A stretch of 64,000 nt of DNA from Nocardioides marmoribigeumensis (GCF_031458325.1 NZ_JAVDYG010000001.1:4030001-4094000), one strand, 5' to 3'. Shown: positions 17,982-27,552, counted from the first letter of the stretch. Numbers and translations: made by a program. Notes: a model not told the origin generated them from the sequence alone.

Positions 17982-18556
17982 CGGGACTCCTCCAGGTCGG
18001 GCGCGTCGGGGGGCAGCAGGTCGCGCAGCCGGCGTACGGCGCGGTGCGCGTGGGACTTCACCGCACCCCGGGTGATGCCGAGCGCGGCGGCGATCGAGGC
18101 CTCGTCGAGGTCGGCCCAGTAGCGCAGGACCACCACCTCGCGCTGCCGCTCGGGCAGCGCCTGGAGGGCGGCCAGGACGGCACGTCGACGCTCGGCGAGG
18201 ACGGCGGCCTCGTCGGCGCCCGGCTCCCGCCCCTCGTCGTACGACGACCGGAGCGACTCGAGGTGACGCTCGCGCACGCCGCGGTGGCGGAGCACGGACC
18301 GGGCCCCGTTGACCACCGAGCGGCGGAGGTAGGGCAGGGCCTGGCCGGGCTCGCGCAGGTGCGGCCACCGGGAGTGCAACGCGACGAACGAGTCCTGGAC
18401 GACTTCCTCGGCGGTCCCGAGGTCGCGGACGAGCAGCACGGCCAGCCGCACCAGCGAGCGGTAGTGCTCGGCGTGGAGCCGCTCGACGGCCTCGTCGGCC
18501 GTCCAGCCGGCGGGTCCTCCCCCGGACGGGGAGAGCGGGGCGCTCACTGCGGTCAC
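17978..18556 (-). CDS. SigE-family ECF RNA polymerase sigma factor
   Basis: 192 residues. Region 2 includes LHAEHYRSLVRLAVLLVRD and EEVVQDSFVALHSRW; region 4 includes LPERQREVVVLRYWADLDEASIAAALGITRGAVKSHAHRAVRRLRDLL. The layout is typical of the actinobacterial SigE family (SigE-TIGR02983 type) whose regulators are usually membrane proteins encoded next door, here the GerMN/Gmad2 protein. The start is GTG at 18556. Target promoters are unknown. Confidence 0.93.
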   Translation of the reverse strand: MTAVSAPLSPSGGGPAGWTADEAVERLHAEHYRSLVRLAVLLVRDLGTAEEVVQDSFVALHSRWPHLREPGQALPYLRRSVVNGARSVLRHRGVRERHLESLRSSYDEGREPGADEAAVLAERRRAVLAALQALPERQREVVVLRYWADLDEASIAAALGITRGAVKSHAHRAVRRLRDLLPPDAPDLEESR

Positions 18557-18615
18557 GCTAGTAGGACGCGCAGCTCCTGCGACCGGTTGACACAGGGTGT
18601 CGCCCGACCGGTCGA

Positions 18616-18635
18616 GCGGGCGCCGGAGCGCCCGC
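18616..18635 (-). terminator. Hairpin after metZ
   Basis: GCGGGCGC pairs perfectly with GCGCCCGC across a CGGA loop, in the 96-base gap between metZ and the sigma gene. No U tract; assigned by position and stem only. Confidence 0.45.
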
Positions 18636-18652
18636 CCAGCCCGCCGACGCGC

Positions 18653-19855
18653 TCAGGCGCGCAGCGCCGCCTGCAGGTCGGTGACCAGGTCCTCGGCGTC
18701 CTCCAGCCCGATGCTGAAGCGCACGACCCCGTCGGTGATCCCGGCGGCCGCGCGGCCCTCGGGGCCCATCCGCCGGTGGGTCGTGGTGGCGGGGTGGGTG
18801 CACAGCGACTTGGCGTCGCCGAGGTTGTTGGAGATGTCGACCAGGCGGAGGGCGTCCATGACCCGGAAGGCGTGGTCTCGCCCGCCCTCGAGGTCGAGGG
18901 TGACCATCGTGGACCCGCCGCTCATCTGGCGCTGGACGAGCGAGCGCTGGGGATGCGAGTCGAGGCCGGGGTAGATCACCTGCGCGACGCCGGGGGCACC
19001 CTCGGCGGCGCGGGCGAACGCGAGCGCGTTGTCGGCCATGCGGCGCACGCGCAGGTCCATCGTCTCCAGGCCCTTGAGCATCACCCAGGCGTTGAACGGC
19101 GAGATCGACGGGCCGACGTTGCGCACGAAGTCGCGCACCGGCCCGTTGACGTAGTCGTGCTCGCCGAGGATCGCACCGGCCAGGGCCCGTCCCTGGCCGT
19201 CGATGTGCTTGGTCGCGGAGTAGACGACGACGTCGGCGCCGAGCTCGAGCGGATGGGAGAAGACCGGGGTGCCGAAGACGTTGTCCACCACGACGTAGGC
19301 CCCGGCGGCGTGGGCGAGCGCGGAGACCGCGGCGACGTCGACCAGCTCGAGCATCGGGTTGCTGGGCGTCTCGAGGAACACCGCCGCGGTGGGCTGGGAC
19401 AGGGCGGCGCGCCACTGGTCGAGGTCGGTGCCGTCGACCAGGACCGTCTCGACGCCCCAGCGGGGCAGGATCTCGTCGACGACGACGTAGCACGCGCCGA
19501 ACAGCTGCCGGGAGGCCACGAGCCGGTCACCGGCACCGACCAGCGCGGCGAGGGCGGTGAAGACCGCCGACATCCCGGACGCCGTGGCGTAGCAGGCCTC
19601 GGCACCCTCGATCGCGCGCAGGCGCTCCTCGAACATCGAGACCGTGGGGTTGGTGTAGCGGCTGTAGACGTAGTGGTCGTTCTCGCCCAGGAACGCGTCC
19701 TCGGCCTCCTGCGCGCTGCCGAAGACGTAGCCGCTGGTGAGGTAGATCGCCTCCGATGTCTCGTCGAAGCCGCTGCGCATCACCCCCGACCGCACCGCCC
19801 GCGTCTGCGGACGCCAGGCGGCGTCGCGGTCGGGTCCGGTGGTCGGGGCGTCCAT
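18653..19855 (-). CDS. metZ: O-succinylhomoserine sulfhydrylase (MetZ-like)
   Basis: 400 residues of the Cys/Met metabolism PLP enzymes. YSRYTNPTVSMFEERL near 65, ATASGMSAV, SNPMLELVDV and the PLP lysine in YSATKHIDGQGR near 212 are visible; STMVTLDLEGG and SLCTHPATTTHRRM complete the fold. MetZ makes homocysteine from O-succinylhomoserine and sulfide, a direct sulfhydrylation route to methionine. Related cystathionine synthases and lyases share these motifs, so the precise reaction is inferred from overall resemblance. ATG 19855 lies seven bases after CATCGT; GTG 19864 is an alternative. Confidence 0.86.
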   Translation of the reverse strand: MDAPTTGPDRDAAWRPQTRAVRSGVMRSGFDETSEAIYLTSGYVFGSAQEAEDAFLGENDHYVYSRYTNPTVSMFEERLRAIEGAEACYATASGMSAVFTALAALVGAGDRLVASRQLFGACYVVVDEILPRWGVETVLVDGTDLDQWRAALSQPTAAVFLETPSNPMLELVDVAAVSALAHAAGAYVVVDNVFGTPVFSHPLELGADVVVYSATKHIDGQGRALAGAILGEHDYVNGPVRDFVRNVGPSISPFNAWVMLKGLETMDLRVRRMADNALAFARAAEGAPGVAQVIYPGLDSHPQRSLVQRQMSGGSTMVTLDLEGGRDHAFRVMDALRLVDISNNLGDAKSLCTHPATTTHRRMGPEGRAAAGITDGVVRFSIGLEDAEDLVTDLQAALRA

Positions 19856-19899
19856 GCGGTCCACGATGGCACAGCCGTACGACGGCCTACGCTGGTCGG

Positions 19900-20274
19900 G
19901 TGACAGACGAGACGAGCCCTGCCCAGGGCGCCGGGGACGACTGCCTGTTCTGCAGCTTCGTGTCCGGGGCGATGACCCCCGACGTGGTCCTCGAGACCGA
20001 CCTGAGCCTGGCGTTCCGCGACATCAACCCGCAGGCGCCGGTGCACGTGCTGGTCATCCCCAAGGCCCACCACGCGACGCTGGCCGACCTCGCCCACGCC
20101 GCGCCGGACAGCCTGGTCGACCTCGGCCTGACCATCCGCGCCGTGGCCGAGCAGGAGGGGCTCGCCGCGGGCTACCGCACGGTCTTCAACACCGGCGAGG
20201 CCGCCCTGCAGACCGTCCACCACGTGCACGGGCACGTCGTCGGCGGCCGCACGCTGACCTGGCCCCCCGGCTGA
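19900..20274 (+). CDS. HIT-family nucleotide hydrolase (HinT-like)
   Basis: 124 residues. DDCLFCSFVSG starts the domain, AFRDINPQAPVHVLVIPK is the central strand, and HHVHGHVVGG is the histidine triad. The last motif residue context GHVVGG replaces the more common LHVLGG, a mild variation. HinT-type proteins hydrolyse nucleoside phosphoramidates. TACGCT lies six bases before GTG 19900, so the message is probably leaderless. HIT next to phoH-ybeY-era is a conserved order. Confidence 0.93.
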   Translation: MTDETSPAQGAGDDCLFCSFVSGAMTPDVVLETDLSLAFRDINPQAPVHVLVIPKAHHATLADLAHAAPDSLVDLGLTIRAVAEQEGLAAGYRTVFNTGEAALQTVHHVHGHVVGGRTLTWPPG

Positions 20275-20317
20275 GGCTGCCGGCCCGCACGCCGACCCCC
20301 GTAGCATTCACCTTGAG

Positions 20318-21385
20318 ATGACAGAACCCACGCAGAGCGGCACCACCCGACGCGACCAGCCCGTGCACACCATCGACGTGCCCAACAGCATCAACATGGT
20401 GACGCTGCTGGGCCCCAACGACGAGCACCTCGGGCTGTGGGAGCAGGCGTTCGACGCCGACATCCACGTGCGCGGCAACCGGGTGACGCTCAAGGGCGAG
20501 TCCCACGAGCTCGCGCTCGCGGAGCGGCTGATCGACGAGCTGGTCGCGATCCTGCGCACCGGGCAGGGCCTGACCCCCGAGATCGTCGAGCGTGCGATCA
20601 CCATGCTGCGGGCGGAGAGCCAGGAGCGGCCGGCCGACGTGCTGAGCCTCAACATCCTGAGCAACCGCGGCCGCACGATCCGCCCCAAGACGCTCAACCA
20701 GAAGCGCTACGTCGACGCGATCGACAAGCACACCATCGTGTTCGGCATCGGCCCGGCCGGCACCGGCAAGACCTACCTCGCGATGGCCAAGGCCGTGCAG
20801 GCGCTGCAGGGCAAGCAGGTCAACCGGATCATCCTGACCCGGCCGGCGGTCGAGGCGGGGGAGCGGCTGGGCTACCTGCCCGGCACCCTCAGCGAGAAGA
20901 TCGACCCCTACCTGCGCCCGCTCTACGACGCGCTGCACGACATGATCGACCCCGAGTCGATCCCCAAGCTGCTGGCCGCCGGCACGATCGAGGTCGCCCC
21001 CCTGGCCTACATGCGCGGCCGGTCCCTCAACGACGCGTTCATCATCCTCGACGAGGCACAGAACACCTCGCCCGAGCAGATGAAGATGTTCCTCACCCGC
21101 CTCGGCTTCGGCTCCAAGATGGTCGTCACCGGCGACACCACCCAGGTCGACCTGCCCGGCGGCATCCGCAGCGGCCTGCGCGTGGTCGAGGGCATCCTCG
21201 ACGAGGTCAAGGACATCTCCTTCCAGCGGCTCACCTCCCACGACGTGGTCCGCCACCGGCTGGTCGGGCGCATCGTCGCGGCCTACGAGGAGTACGACGC
21301 CCAGCACCCGAGCCAGCACAACCAGCACGGCCAGCACCCGCAACCCACCCAGCAGCCCCAGCAGGGCGGGCACCGCAGCCGATGA
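20318..21385 (+). CDS. PhoH-family ATPase
   Basis: 355 residues. A KH-like N-terminal segment (~20-110) leads to the ATPase with Walker A GPAGTGKTY near 145, RPAVEAGERLGYLPG, Walker B FIILDEAQNTSPEQMKMFLTR and VTGDTTQVDLP. The family is linked to RNA metabolism and often to YbeY. The last ~35 residues are a Gln/His-rich tail (HPSQHNQHGQHPQPTQQPQQ). TAGCAT at 20302-20307 would give a very short leader. The stop overlaps ybeY by ATGA. Confidence 0.95.
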   Translation: MTEPTQSGTTRRDQPVHTIDVPNSINMVTLLGPNDEHLGLWEQAFDADIHVRGNRVTLKGESHELALAERLIDELVAILRTGQGLTPEIVERAITMLRAESQERPADVLSLNILSNRGRTIRPKTLNQKRYVDAIDKHTIVFGIGPAGTGKTYLAMAKAVQALQGKQVNRIILTRPAVEAGERLGYLPGTLSEKIDPYLRPLYDALHDMIDPESIPKLLAAGTIEVAPLAYMRGRSLNDAFIILDEAQNTSPEQMKMFLTRLGFGSKMVVTGDTTQVDLPGGIRSGLRVVEGILDEVKDISFQRLTSHDVVRHRLVGRIVAAYEEYDAQHPSQHNQHGQHPQPTQQPQQGGHRSR

Positions 21386-21852
21386 GCATCGAGATCCTCG
21401 AGGAGTCCGAGACCTCCGTCGACGTACGCCGGATGGCCGCGCTGAGCCGCTTCGTGCTCGAGCGGCTGCGGGTCCATCCCCAAGCCGAGCTGTGCATCAA
21501 GCTGGTCGACGAGGAGACCATCGCCGAGCTCAACGGGCAGTGGATGGGCAAGGACGGGCCGACCGACGTGCTCGCCTTCCCCATGGACGAGCTGCGTCCC
21601 GGACAGGCCCACGAGGAGCCCGAGGAGGGCGTGCTCGGTGACCTGGTGATCTGCCCACGGGTCGCGCACCGCCAGGCCCAGGAGGCCCGCGAGCGTGGCC
21701 AGGCCGGCTACTCCGGCGAGCAGGAGGTCGACCTGCTCACGGTGCACGGCATCCTGCACCTGCTCGGCTACGACCACGCCGAGCCCGAGGAGCACGCCGA
21801 GATGTTCGGCCTGCAGGCCCGGCTGCTGGCGGAGTGGGCAGGGGAGACGTGA
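21382..21852 (+). CDS. ybeY: Endoribonuclease YbeY
   Basis: 156 residues. The metal-binding motif HGILHLLGYDH is near residue 125, preceded by PTDVLAFPMDE. YbeY acts in rRNA maturation and ribosome quality control. Start ATG 21382 overlaps phoH; the stop overlaps the next gene by four bases, so the cluster to era is one transcription unit. Confidence 0.97.
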   Translation: MSIEILEESETSVDVRRMAALSRFVLERLRVHPQAELCIKLVDEETIAELNGQWMGKDGPTDVLAFPMDELRPGQAHEEPEEGVLGDLVICPRVAHRQAQEARERGQAGYSGEQEVDLLTVHGILHLLGYDHAEPEEHAEMFGLQARLLAEWAGET

Positions 21853-23156
21853 GCGGTCAGGAGACCGTGCTCCTCGTCCTCGCGGCGGTCCTCGTGGTCG
21901 TCGCGGGGGTCTTCTCCAGCGCCGACGCCGCCCTGGCCAACGTCTCCAAGGTCCGCGCCGAGGAGCTGGTCGCCGAGCGTCGGGCCGGGGCCGCCCGGCT
22001 GCTGACCATCGCGACGGACCCGGCCCGCTACCTCAACACCGCCCTGTTCCTGCGCATGTTCTGCGAGGTGCTCGCCACCGTCCTGGTCGCCGAGGTCGTG
22101 CTGCCGCTGTTCGACTCGCGCTGGGTCGGGGTGCTGCTCGCCGCGGGCGTGATGGTGGTGCTGCAGTTCGTCGTCATCGGCGTGGGTCCCCGCACGGTCG
22201 GCCGACAGCACGCGCAGCGCATCGCGCTGCTCACCGCCGGCGTCGTGACCCTGTTCACCAGGGTGCTCGGACCGCTGCCCCAGCTGCTGATCATCCTCGG
22301 CAACATCATCACCCCGGGCCGCGGCTTCAGCGAGGGGCCGTTCTCCTCCGAGGCCGAGCTGCGCGAGCTGGTCGACCTGGCCGAGGCGAGCCGGGTGATC
22401 GAGTCGGGCGAGCGGGCGATGATCCACTCCGTCTTCGAGCTCGGGGACACGATCGTGCGCGAGGTGATGGTGCCGCGCACCGACGTGGTCTTCATCGAGC
22501 GCAGCAAGACGCTGCGGCAGGCGATGTCGCTGGCCCTGCGCAGCGGCTTCTCGCGCATCCCGGTGGTCGGCGACAACCTCGACGACGTGATCGGGGTGGC
22601 CTACCTCAAGGACGTCACGCGCCGGGTCTTCGACAAGCACGACGCCGAGACGACCGAGCGCATCGAGACCGTGCTGCGACCGGTGATGTACGTCCCGGAC
22701 TCCAAGCCCGTCGACGCGCTCCTGCGCGAGATGCAGGCCGAGCGCAAGCACGTGGCCATCGTCGTCGACGAGTACGGCGGCACCGCGGGCCTGGTGACCA
22801 TCGAGGACATCCTCGAGGAGATCGTCGGGGAGATCACCGACGAGTACGACAAGGACGAGGTCGAGGTCGAGCGGCTGGCCGACGGGTCGGTGCGGGTCAG
22901 CTCGCGCTTCATGGTCGACGACCTCGAGGAGCTGTGCGGTGTCGCGATCGACGACGACGACGTGGACACCCTCGGCGGGCTGATGGCCAAGCACCTCGGT
23001 CGCGTGCCGATCCCCGGGTCGGTCGTGGAGACCGAGGGGCTGCGCCTGCAGGCCGAGGGCCTGGCCGGGCGCCGCAACCGCATCAGCACCGTCGTGGTGA
23101 GCCGGCTCCAACCGGTCGAGGACGACGAGGACGAGCCCCAAGGAGCGCACGCGTGA
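21849..23156 (+). CDS. CNNM/HlyC-CorC family membrane protein with CBS domains
   Basis: 435 residues. A DUF21 membrane region of about four helices (1-195) is followed by REVMVPRTDVVFIE, two CBS domains (to ~340; FSRIPVVGDNLDDVIGVAYLKD and KHVAIVVDEYGGTAGLVTIED) and a CorC_HlyC transporter-associated domain (~350-430). Family members are linked to magnesium or cobalt efflux and are often mislabelled hemolysins. GTG 21849 overlaps ybeY. No transport substrate can be assigned from sequence. Confidence 0.93.
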   Translation: MSGQETVLLVLAAVLVVVAGVFSSADAALANVSKVRAEELVAERRAGAARLLTIATDPARYLNTALFLRMFCEVLATVLVAEVVLPLFDSRWVGVLLAAGVMVVLQFVVIGVGPRTVGRQHAQRIALLTAGVVTLFTRVLGPLPQLLIILGNIITPGRGFSEGPFSSEAELRELVDLAEASRVIESGERAMIHSVFELGDTIVREVMVPRTDVVFIERSKTLRQAMSLALRSGFSRIPVVGDNLDDVIGVAYLKDVTRRVFDKHDAETTERIETVLRPVMYVPDSKPVDALLREMQAERKHVAIVVDEYGGTAGLVTIEDILEEIVGEITDEYDKDEVEVERLADGSVRVSSRFMVDDLEELCGVAIDDDDVDTLGGLMAKHLGRVPIPGSVVETEGLRLQAEGLAGRRNRISTVVVSRLQPVEDDEDEPQGAHA

Positions 23157-23497
23157 GCATCACCTTCGAGGACCCCGACGACAAGAAGCTGGCGACCCTG
23201 GCCCGGGCCACCCGGGCCCGCACCCGTGCCGCCGAGGGGGCGTGCGTCCGCGACCAGGACGGCCGCACCTACGCCGGTGCCACGGTCGCGCTCGAGCACC
23301 TCCGGGTCTCGGCCGTCGGCGTGGCGCTCTCGATGGCGGCCTCCAGCGGAGCGACGAGCCTCGAGGCCGTCGCCGTGGTGACCGAGGGCGACCTCGACGC
23401 GGGCGACCTGGCCGCCGTACGCGAGCTCGGGGGGGACTCCGTCACCGTCTTCCGCTGCGCCCCCGACGGCAGCCCGGTGGAGCAGGTCACGGCGTGA
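23153..23497 (+). CDS. Degenerate cytidine deaminase-fold protein
   Basis: 114 residues, overlapping both neighbours by four bases. The start of a cytidine deaminase domain is recognisable (DGRTYAGATVALEHLRVSAVG), but the zinc ligands are gone: where active enzymes have NVE..CAE there is VALEHLRVSAV, and no PCxxC follows. The only cysteines (SAEGAC near 26 and FRCAPDG) are in the wrong places. Because the frame is intact and locked between CNNM and era, I infer a conserved non-catalytic protein rather than a pseudogene. Confidence 0.75.
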   Translation: MSITFEDPDDKKLATLARATRARTRAAEGACVRDQDGRTYAGATVALEHLRVSAVGVALSMAASSGATSLEAVAVVTEGDLDAGDLAAVRELGGDSVTVFRCAPDGSPVEQVTA

Positions 23498-24426
23498 CCG
23501 CACCGAGCGAGCAGGGCTTCCGCAGCGGGTTCGCCTGCTTCGTCGGCCGGCCCAACGCGGGCAAGTCGACGCTGACCAACGCGCTGGTCGGCACCAAGGT
23601 CGCGATCACCTCCTCCAAGCCGCAGACCACGCGCACCGTCGTGCGCGGCATCGTCCACCGGCCGGACGCCCAGCTGGTGCTGGTCGACACCCCGGGACTG
23701 CACCGTCCCCGCACGCTGCTGGGCGAGCGGCTCAACGACCTGGTCACCGCGACCTGGTCCGAGGTCGACGTCGTCGCGGTCTGCTTCCCGGCCGACCAGC
23801 GCATCGGCCCGGGCGACCGTCACCTGGTCACCGAGCTGGCCAAGACCCGCAAGGGCCCACGGTTCGCGGTCGCGACCAAGACCGACCTGGTCAGCCGTGA
23901 GCGGCTGGTGGAGCACCTCGGCGAGATCGCCGAGCTGGGCCGCGAGACCGGCACCGACTGGGCCGAGGTCGTGCCGGTCTCGGCGGTGTCCGGGGAGCAG
24001 GTGGGCCTGCTGACCGACCTGCTCGTCGCGCAGCTGCCCGAGGGACCCCCGCTCTACCCCGACGGCGAGCTCACCGACACCCCCGAGGAGGCGATCGTCG
24101 CCGACCTCATCCGCGAGGCCGCGCTCGAGGGGGTGCGCGACGAGCTCCCGCACTCGATCGCCGTCGTCGTGGAGGAGATGGGGCTGCGCCGCGACCGGCC
24201 CGAGGGCAAGCCGCTGCTCGACGTGCACGCCAACCTCTTCGTCGAGCGGCAGTCCCAGAAGGGCATCGTCATCGGCCACCAGGGGTCGCGGCTGCGCGAG
24301 GTGGGGACCACGGCCCGCCGTAGCATCGAAGCCATGCTCGGCACCCCGGTCTACCTCGACCTGCGCGTCAAGGTGGCCAAGGACTGGCAGCGCGACCCGC
24401 GCCAGCTGCGCCGCCTGGGGTTCTGA
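23494..24426 (+). CDS. era: GTPase Era
   Basis: 310 residues. G1 GRPNAGKST near 15-23, G2 SSKPQTTRTV, G3 DTPGLHRP, G4 TKTD and G5 VSAVSG are present; the C-terminal KH domain carries GIVIGHQGSRLREVG. Era binds 16S rRNA and helps assemble the small ribosomal subunit. It ends the phoH-ybeY-CNNM-era unit. recO, often the next gene in actinobacteria, is absent here. Confidence 0.97.
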   Translation: MTAPSEQGFRSGFACFVGRPNAGKSTLTNALVGTKVAITSSKPQTTRTVVRGIVHRPDAQLVLVDTPGLHRPRTLLGERLNDLVTATWSEVDVVAVCFPADQRIGPGDRHLVTELAKTRKGPRFAVATKTDLVSRERLVEHLGEIAELGRETGTDWAEVVPVSAVSGEQVGLLTDLLVAQLPEGPPLYPDGELTDTPEEAIVADLIREAALEGVRDELPHSIAVVVEEMGLRRDRPEGKPLLDVHANLFVERQSQKGIVIGHQGSRLREVGTTARRSIEAMLGTPVYLDLRVKVAKDWQRDPRQLRRLGF

Positions 24427-24472
24427 GGTGGACGTCCGGCGGCACGTCGGGCCGGCCCCGACGGGGCTGAGG

Positions 24473-25660
24473 ATGACCGCGCTGGACCCCGAGCCCGAGC
24501 TCGTCCGGCTCCCGTGGAACAAGCCGCTCGAGGAGTGGGACGACGACCCCCGTGTGGTCGACCTGCCCCGCGGCATCTCCCGCCACGTGGTCCGCATCGT
24601 GCGCGTCGGTGACCGGATGTGCGCGATCAAGGAGACCCAGCGCGAGATGGCCGAGCGGGAGTACGCCATCCTCCGCGAGCTGCGCCACCTCGGCCTGCCG
24701 GCGGTCAAGCCACGGGCCGTGGTCTACAACCGCCGCTCGCTCGACGGGGAGGAGCTGCCCGCCGCGCTCATCACCCGTCACCTGCGCTACTCGATGCCCT
24801 ACCGGATGCTGTTCTCCCACGGCCTCCACTCCGACAGCCTCCCCGCCCTGATCGACGCACTGGTCGTGCTGCTGGTGCGGCTCCACCTGGCCGGCTTCTA
24901 CTGGGGTGACGTGTCGTTGTCCAACGTGCTGTTCCGGCGCAACGCGGGCGAGTTCGCGGCCTACCTCGTCGACGCCGAGACCGGGGAGCTGCACGAGTCG
25001 CTGTCCACCGGCATGAGGGAGTACGACGTCGAGGTCGGCTGCCAGAACGTCTTCGCCGAGCTGCTCGACCTGCACGCCGGCGGCATGCTCGAGGAGACCT
25101 GCGACCCCTCCGACGTGGTGCAGCGGCTGCAGGAGCGCTACGACCGGCTCTGGACCGCCCTCACCACGACCGAGGAGTTCGACGCCGACCAGATGTGGCA
25201 GATCGAGCAGTGGGTGGAGTCGATCAACGAGCTCGGCTTCGACGTCGAGGAGATGGACATCGAGACCAAGGCGGAGGGTGCGCGCGTCCAGCTGCGCCCC
25301 CGCGTGGTGGAGGCCGGGCACCACACCCGCGAGCTGCAGTCGCTGACCGGGCTGGTGGTGGAGGACGCGCTGGCCCGCCGGCTGCTCAACGACATGGGTG
25401 CCTTCTGCGCCTACTGGCACCTCGGCGAGATGCCGCGCGAGTACGTCGCCCGCCGGTGGCTGCGCGAGGCCTACGAGCCGCTGGTCGCACGGATCCCCGA
25501 GGAGCACCGCGCGACCCTCGACCCGGCCCAGTTCTTCCACGACGTGCTCGTGCACCGCTGGTTCCTCTCCGAGAACGCCGGTGAGGAGATCGACCTGTGG
25601 GAGACCCTCGACGACTACGTCGACAACGTGCTGCCCGGCCTGCCCCGGGTCGCCAGGTGA
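24473..25660 (+). CDS. DUF4032 protein with a kinase-like fold
   Basis: 395 residues. N-terminal [11 protein letters not shown] and a segment resembling lipopolysaccharide/protein kinase folds: [19 protein letters not shown], then [19 protein letters not shown], which looks like a catalytic loop with Asp and Asn, and [10 protein letters not shown] as the metal-binding Asp. The C-terminal half ([16 protein letters not shown] onward) is the DUF4032 part. The function is unknown. ATG 24473 fits the usual N-terminus; GTG 24428, two bases after era, is an alternative that would add 15 residues. Confidence 0.85.
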   Translation: MTALDPEPELVRLPWNKPLEEWDDDPRVVDLPRGISRHVVRIVRVGDRMCAIKETQREMAEREYAILRELRHLGLPAVKPRAVVYNRRSLDGEELPAALITRHLRYSMPYRMLFSHGLHSDSLPALIDALVVLLVRLHLAGFYWGDVSLSNVLFRRNAGEFAAYLVDAETGELHESLSTGMREYDVEVGCQNVFAELLDLHAGGMLEETCDPSDVVQRLQERYDRLWTALTTTEEFDADQMWQIEQWVESINELGFDVEEMDIETKAEGARVQLRPRVVEAGHHTRELQSLTGLVVEDALARRLLNDMGAFCAYWHLGEMPREYVARRWLREAYEPLVARIPEEHRATLDPAQFFHDVLVHRWFLSENAGEEIDLWETLDDYVDNVLPGLPRVAR

Positions 25661-25664
25661 CCAG

Positions 25665-26338
25665 GTGACCCGGCCCGTCGCGCACCCCTGGGACCCCGAG
25701 CGCTACCTCGCCCACGCCGACGAGCGCGGCCGCCCCTTCGTGGAGCTCCTCGCCCGCGTCGGGGCGCGGTCCCCGCGTCGGGTGGTGGACCTCGGGTGCG
25801 GGCCCGGCAACCTGACGGCCCTGCTCGCCGACCGGTGGCCCGGGGCCGACGTGCTCGGGATCGACAGCAGCGAGGCCATGGTCGCCGCGGCCCGTGCGCG
25901 TGGCGACGCGGTCCGCCACGAGGTGGGAGACGCGCGCGACTGGGCGCCCGACGCGCCGGTCGACGTGCTGAGCCGAGCCACGTCCTGCGGCGCGCTCTGG
26001 CCGCCGAGCCGCCGTACGCCGAGGACACGTGGGACCTGCCCGAGCCCGCCTCGCACGACCCGGAGACCTACTTGCGCGCCCTGCAGGCGCTCGGCTGCCG
26101 GGCCGTCGACACCTGGGAGACGACCTACCCTCCACGTCCTGCACGGCGACGACCCGGTGCTGTCGTGGATCTCCGGCACGAGCCTGCGACCACGCTGCAC
26201 GCACTGCCCCAGGACCTGCGCGAGCGGTTCACCGCCGAGCTGGGGGAGAGGCTGCGCGAGGCCTACCCGCCCTCGCCCGGTCCCGGGCACGGCGTGGTGC
26301 TGCCCTTCCGCCGGGTGTTCGCGGTCGCGCACCGGTGA
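25665..26338 (+). pseudogene. Broken trans-aconitate 2-methyltransferase gene (tam-like)
   Basis: The GTG at 25665 opens a good methyltransferase start ([41 protein letters not shown]) that keeps its frame to about 25970. There the motif after VDVL, normally SNAALQW plus about 35 residues, is missing, and the homology resumes in another frame as [20 protein letters not shown]. An extra base near 26129 and a missing base near 26192 shift the frame away and back around [17 protein letters not shown]. The end [10 protein letters not shown] to [14 protein letters not shown] is intact up to a stop at 26338. So one deletion of ~120 bases and two or three frame changes inactivate it. Confidence 0.85.
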
Positions 26339-26352
26339 GGCATCATCGGAGC

Positions 26353-27552
26353 GTGTCCACCTCCGGCCAGACCCCTCACCACTTGTCCAGCTCCGGCGTC
26401 ATCGGGTCCGGTGGTCGCTACCCGCTCCACGAGCGGCCGGCCCGGTCGCTGCGCATCGGCGGCACCCCGGTCCTGCCCGTCGGCCCGCTGCGGGTCTACT
26501 CCTGCGGCATCACGCCCTACGACGTCACGCACGTCGGGCACGCGGCCACCTTCGTGTGGGCCGACGCGGTCGCGGCCGTGGGCCGGGCCTCCGGCGCCGA
26601 GGTGCTGCTGGCCCGCAACGTCACCGACGTCGACGACGTGCTGACCGAGGCCGCCGCGCGCAAGGGCTGGCCCTACGACGAGCTCGCCTCGACCCAGGAG
26701 TTCCTCTTCGACCGCGACATGCGTGCGCTGGCGGTCGCGCCGCCGCAGGTCGCCCCCCATGCCCGGTCCCACGTGACGGCCGTGATCCGGCTGGCCTCGG
26801 CGCTGCTCGAGCGCGGCGCGGCCTACGAGGCCGCGGGCCACGTGTGGTTCCGCGGTGCCGACCTCTTCGAGGCCGCCGGCCTCGACCCCGAGACCGCCCT
26901 CCGCCTGAGCCAGGAGTACGGCGACCAGCCCGACGGCCCCGCGGCGGACGCACGCGAGTCGGTGTTCGACGTCCCGGTGTGGCGGCCGAGCAGCGAGGAC
27001 GTCCCGGCCTGGCCGAGCCCCTGGGGCTGGGGTCGTCCGGGCTGGCACGCCGAGTGCGCCGCGATGGCGATGTGCAGCCTCGGCAGCAGCGTCGAGGTGC
27101 TCCTCGGCGGCCAGGACCTCGCCTTCCCGCACCACGCCTACCAGTCCCGCATGGTCGAGACGGCCTCGGGCGCGACCCCGTTCGCCCAGACCGTGGTGCA
27201 CGTCGGCGAGGTGCGGGTCGAGGGCCGCAAGATGGCCAAGTCGGTCGGCAACCTGGTGCTGGTGGCCGACCTGCTCGAGCGCTTCTCCGGCAGCGCCCTG
27301 CGCCTGGGCCTGCTCCACCGGCGCTGGTCCGAGCCGTGGGAGTGCACCGACGAGGTCTTCGCCGAGGCCGACAGCGTCCTGACCGGGCTCCGCAAGGCGG
27401 CCGGCGGCTCCCTGCCCCCGCGCCACCACGACGCGGTGCTCGACCGGCTGGTCGACGACCTCGACGTGCCGGGGGCCGTCGCGCTCGCGCTCGAGCAGGG
27501 GGGCGAGGCCGCGGCCTACCTCCTCGACGTCCTGGAGCTGCACCGCGACTGA
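26353..27552 (+). CDS. mshC: Cysteine:GlcN-inositol ligase MshC-like (cysteinyl-tRNA synthetase relative)
   Basis: 399 residues. [14 protein letters not shown] near 56 carries the zinc Cys and HIGH-like motif, NVTDVDDVL follows, [11 protein letters not shown] supplies a further zinc Cys and [10 protein letters not shown] near 293 is the KMSKS loop. The protein lacks the C-terminal anticodon-binding domain of CysRS, which fits MshC, the mycothiol biosynthesis enzyme joining cysteine to glucosaminyl-inositol. The normal N-terminus of MshC (MQSW-type start) is replaced by a less conserved one, so a paralogue is possible. CATCAT six bases before GTG 26353 suggests a leaderless start. Confidence 0.82.
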   Translation: MSTSGQTPHHLSSSGVIGSGGRYPLHERPARSLRIGGTPVLPVGPLRVYSCGITPYDVTHVGHAATFVWADAVAAVGRASGAEVLLARNVTDVDDVLTEAAARKGWPYDELASTQEFLFDRDMRALAVAPPQVAPHARSHVTAVIRLASALLERGAAYEAAGHVWFRGADLFEAAGLDPETALRLSQEYGDQPDGPAADARESVFDVPVWRPSSEDVPAWPSPWGWGRPGWHAECAAMAMCSLGSSVEVLLGGQDLAFPHHAYQSRMVETASGATPFAQTVVHVGEVRVEGRKMAKSVGNLVLVADLLERFSGSALRLGLLHRRWSEPWECTDEVFAEADSVLTGLRKAAGGSLPPRHHDAVLDRLVDDLDVPGAVALALEQGGEAAAYLLDVLELHRD

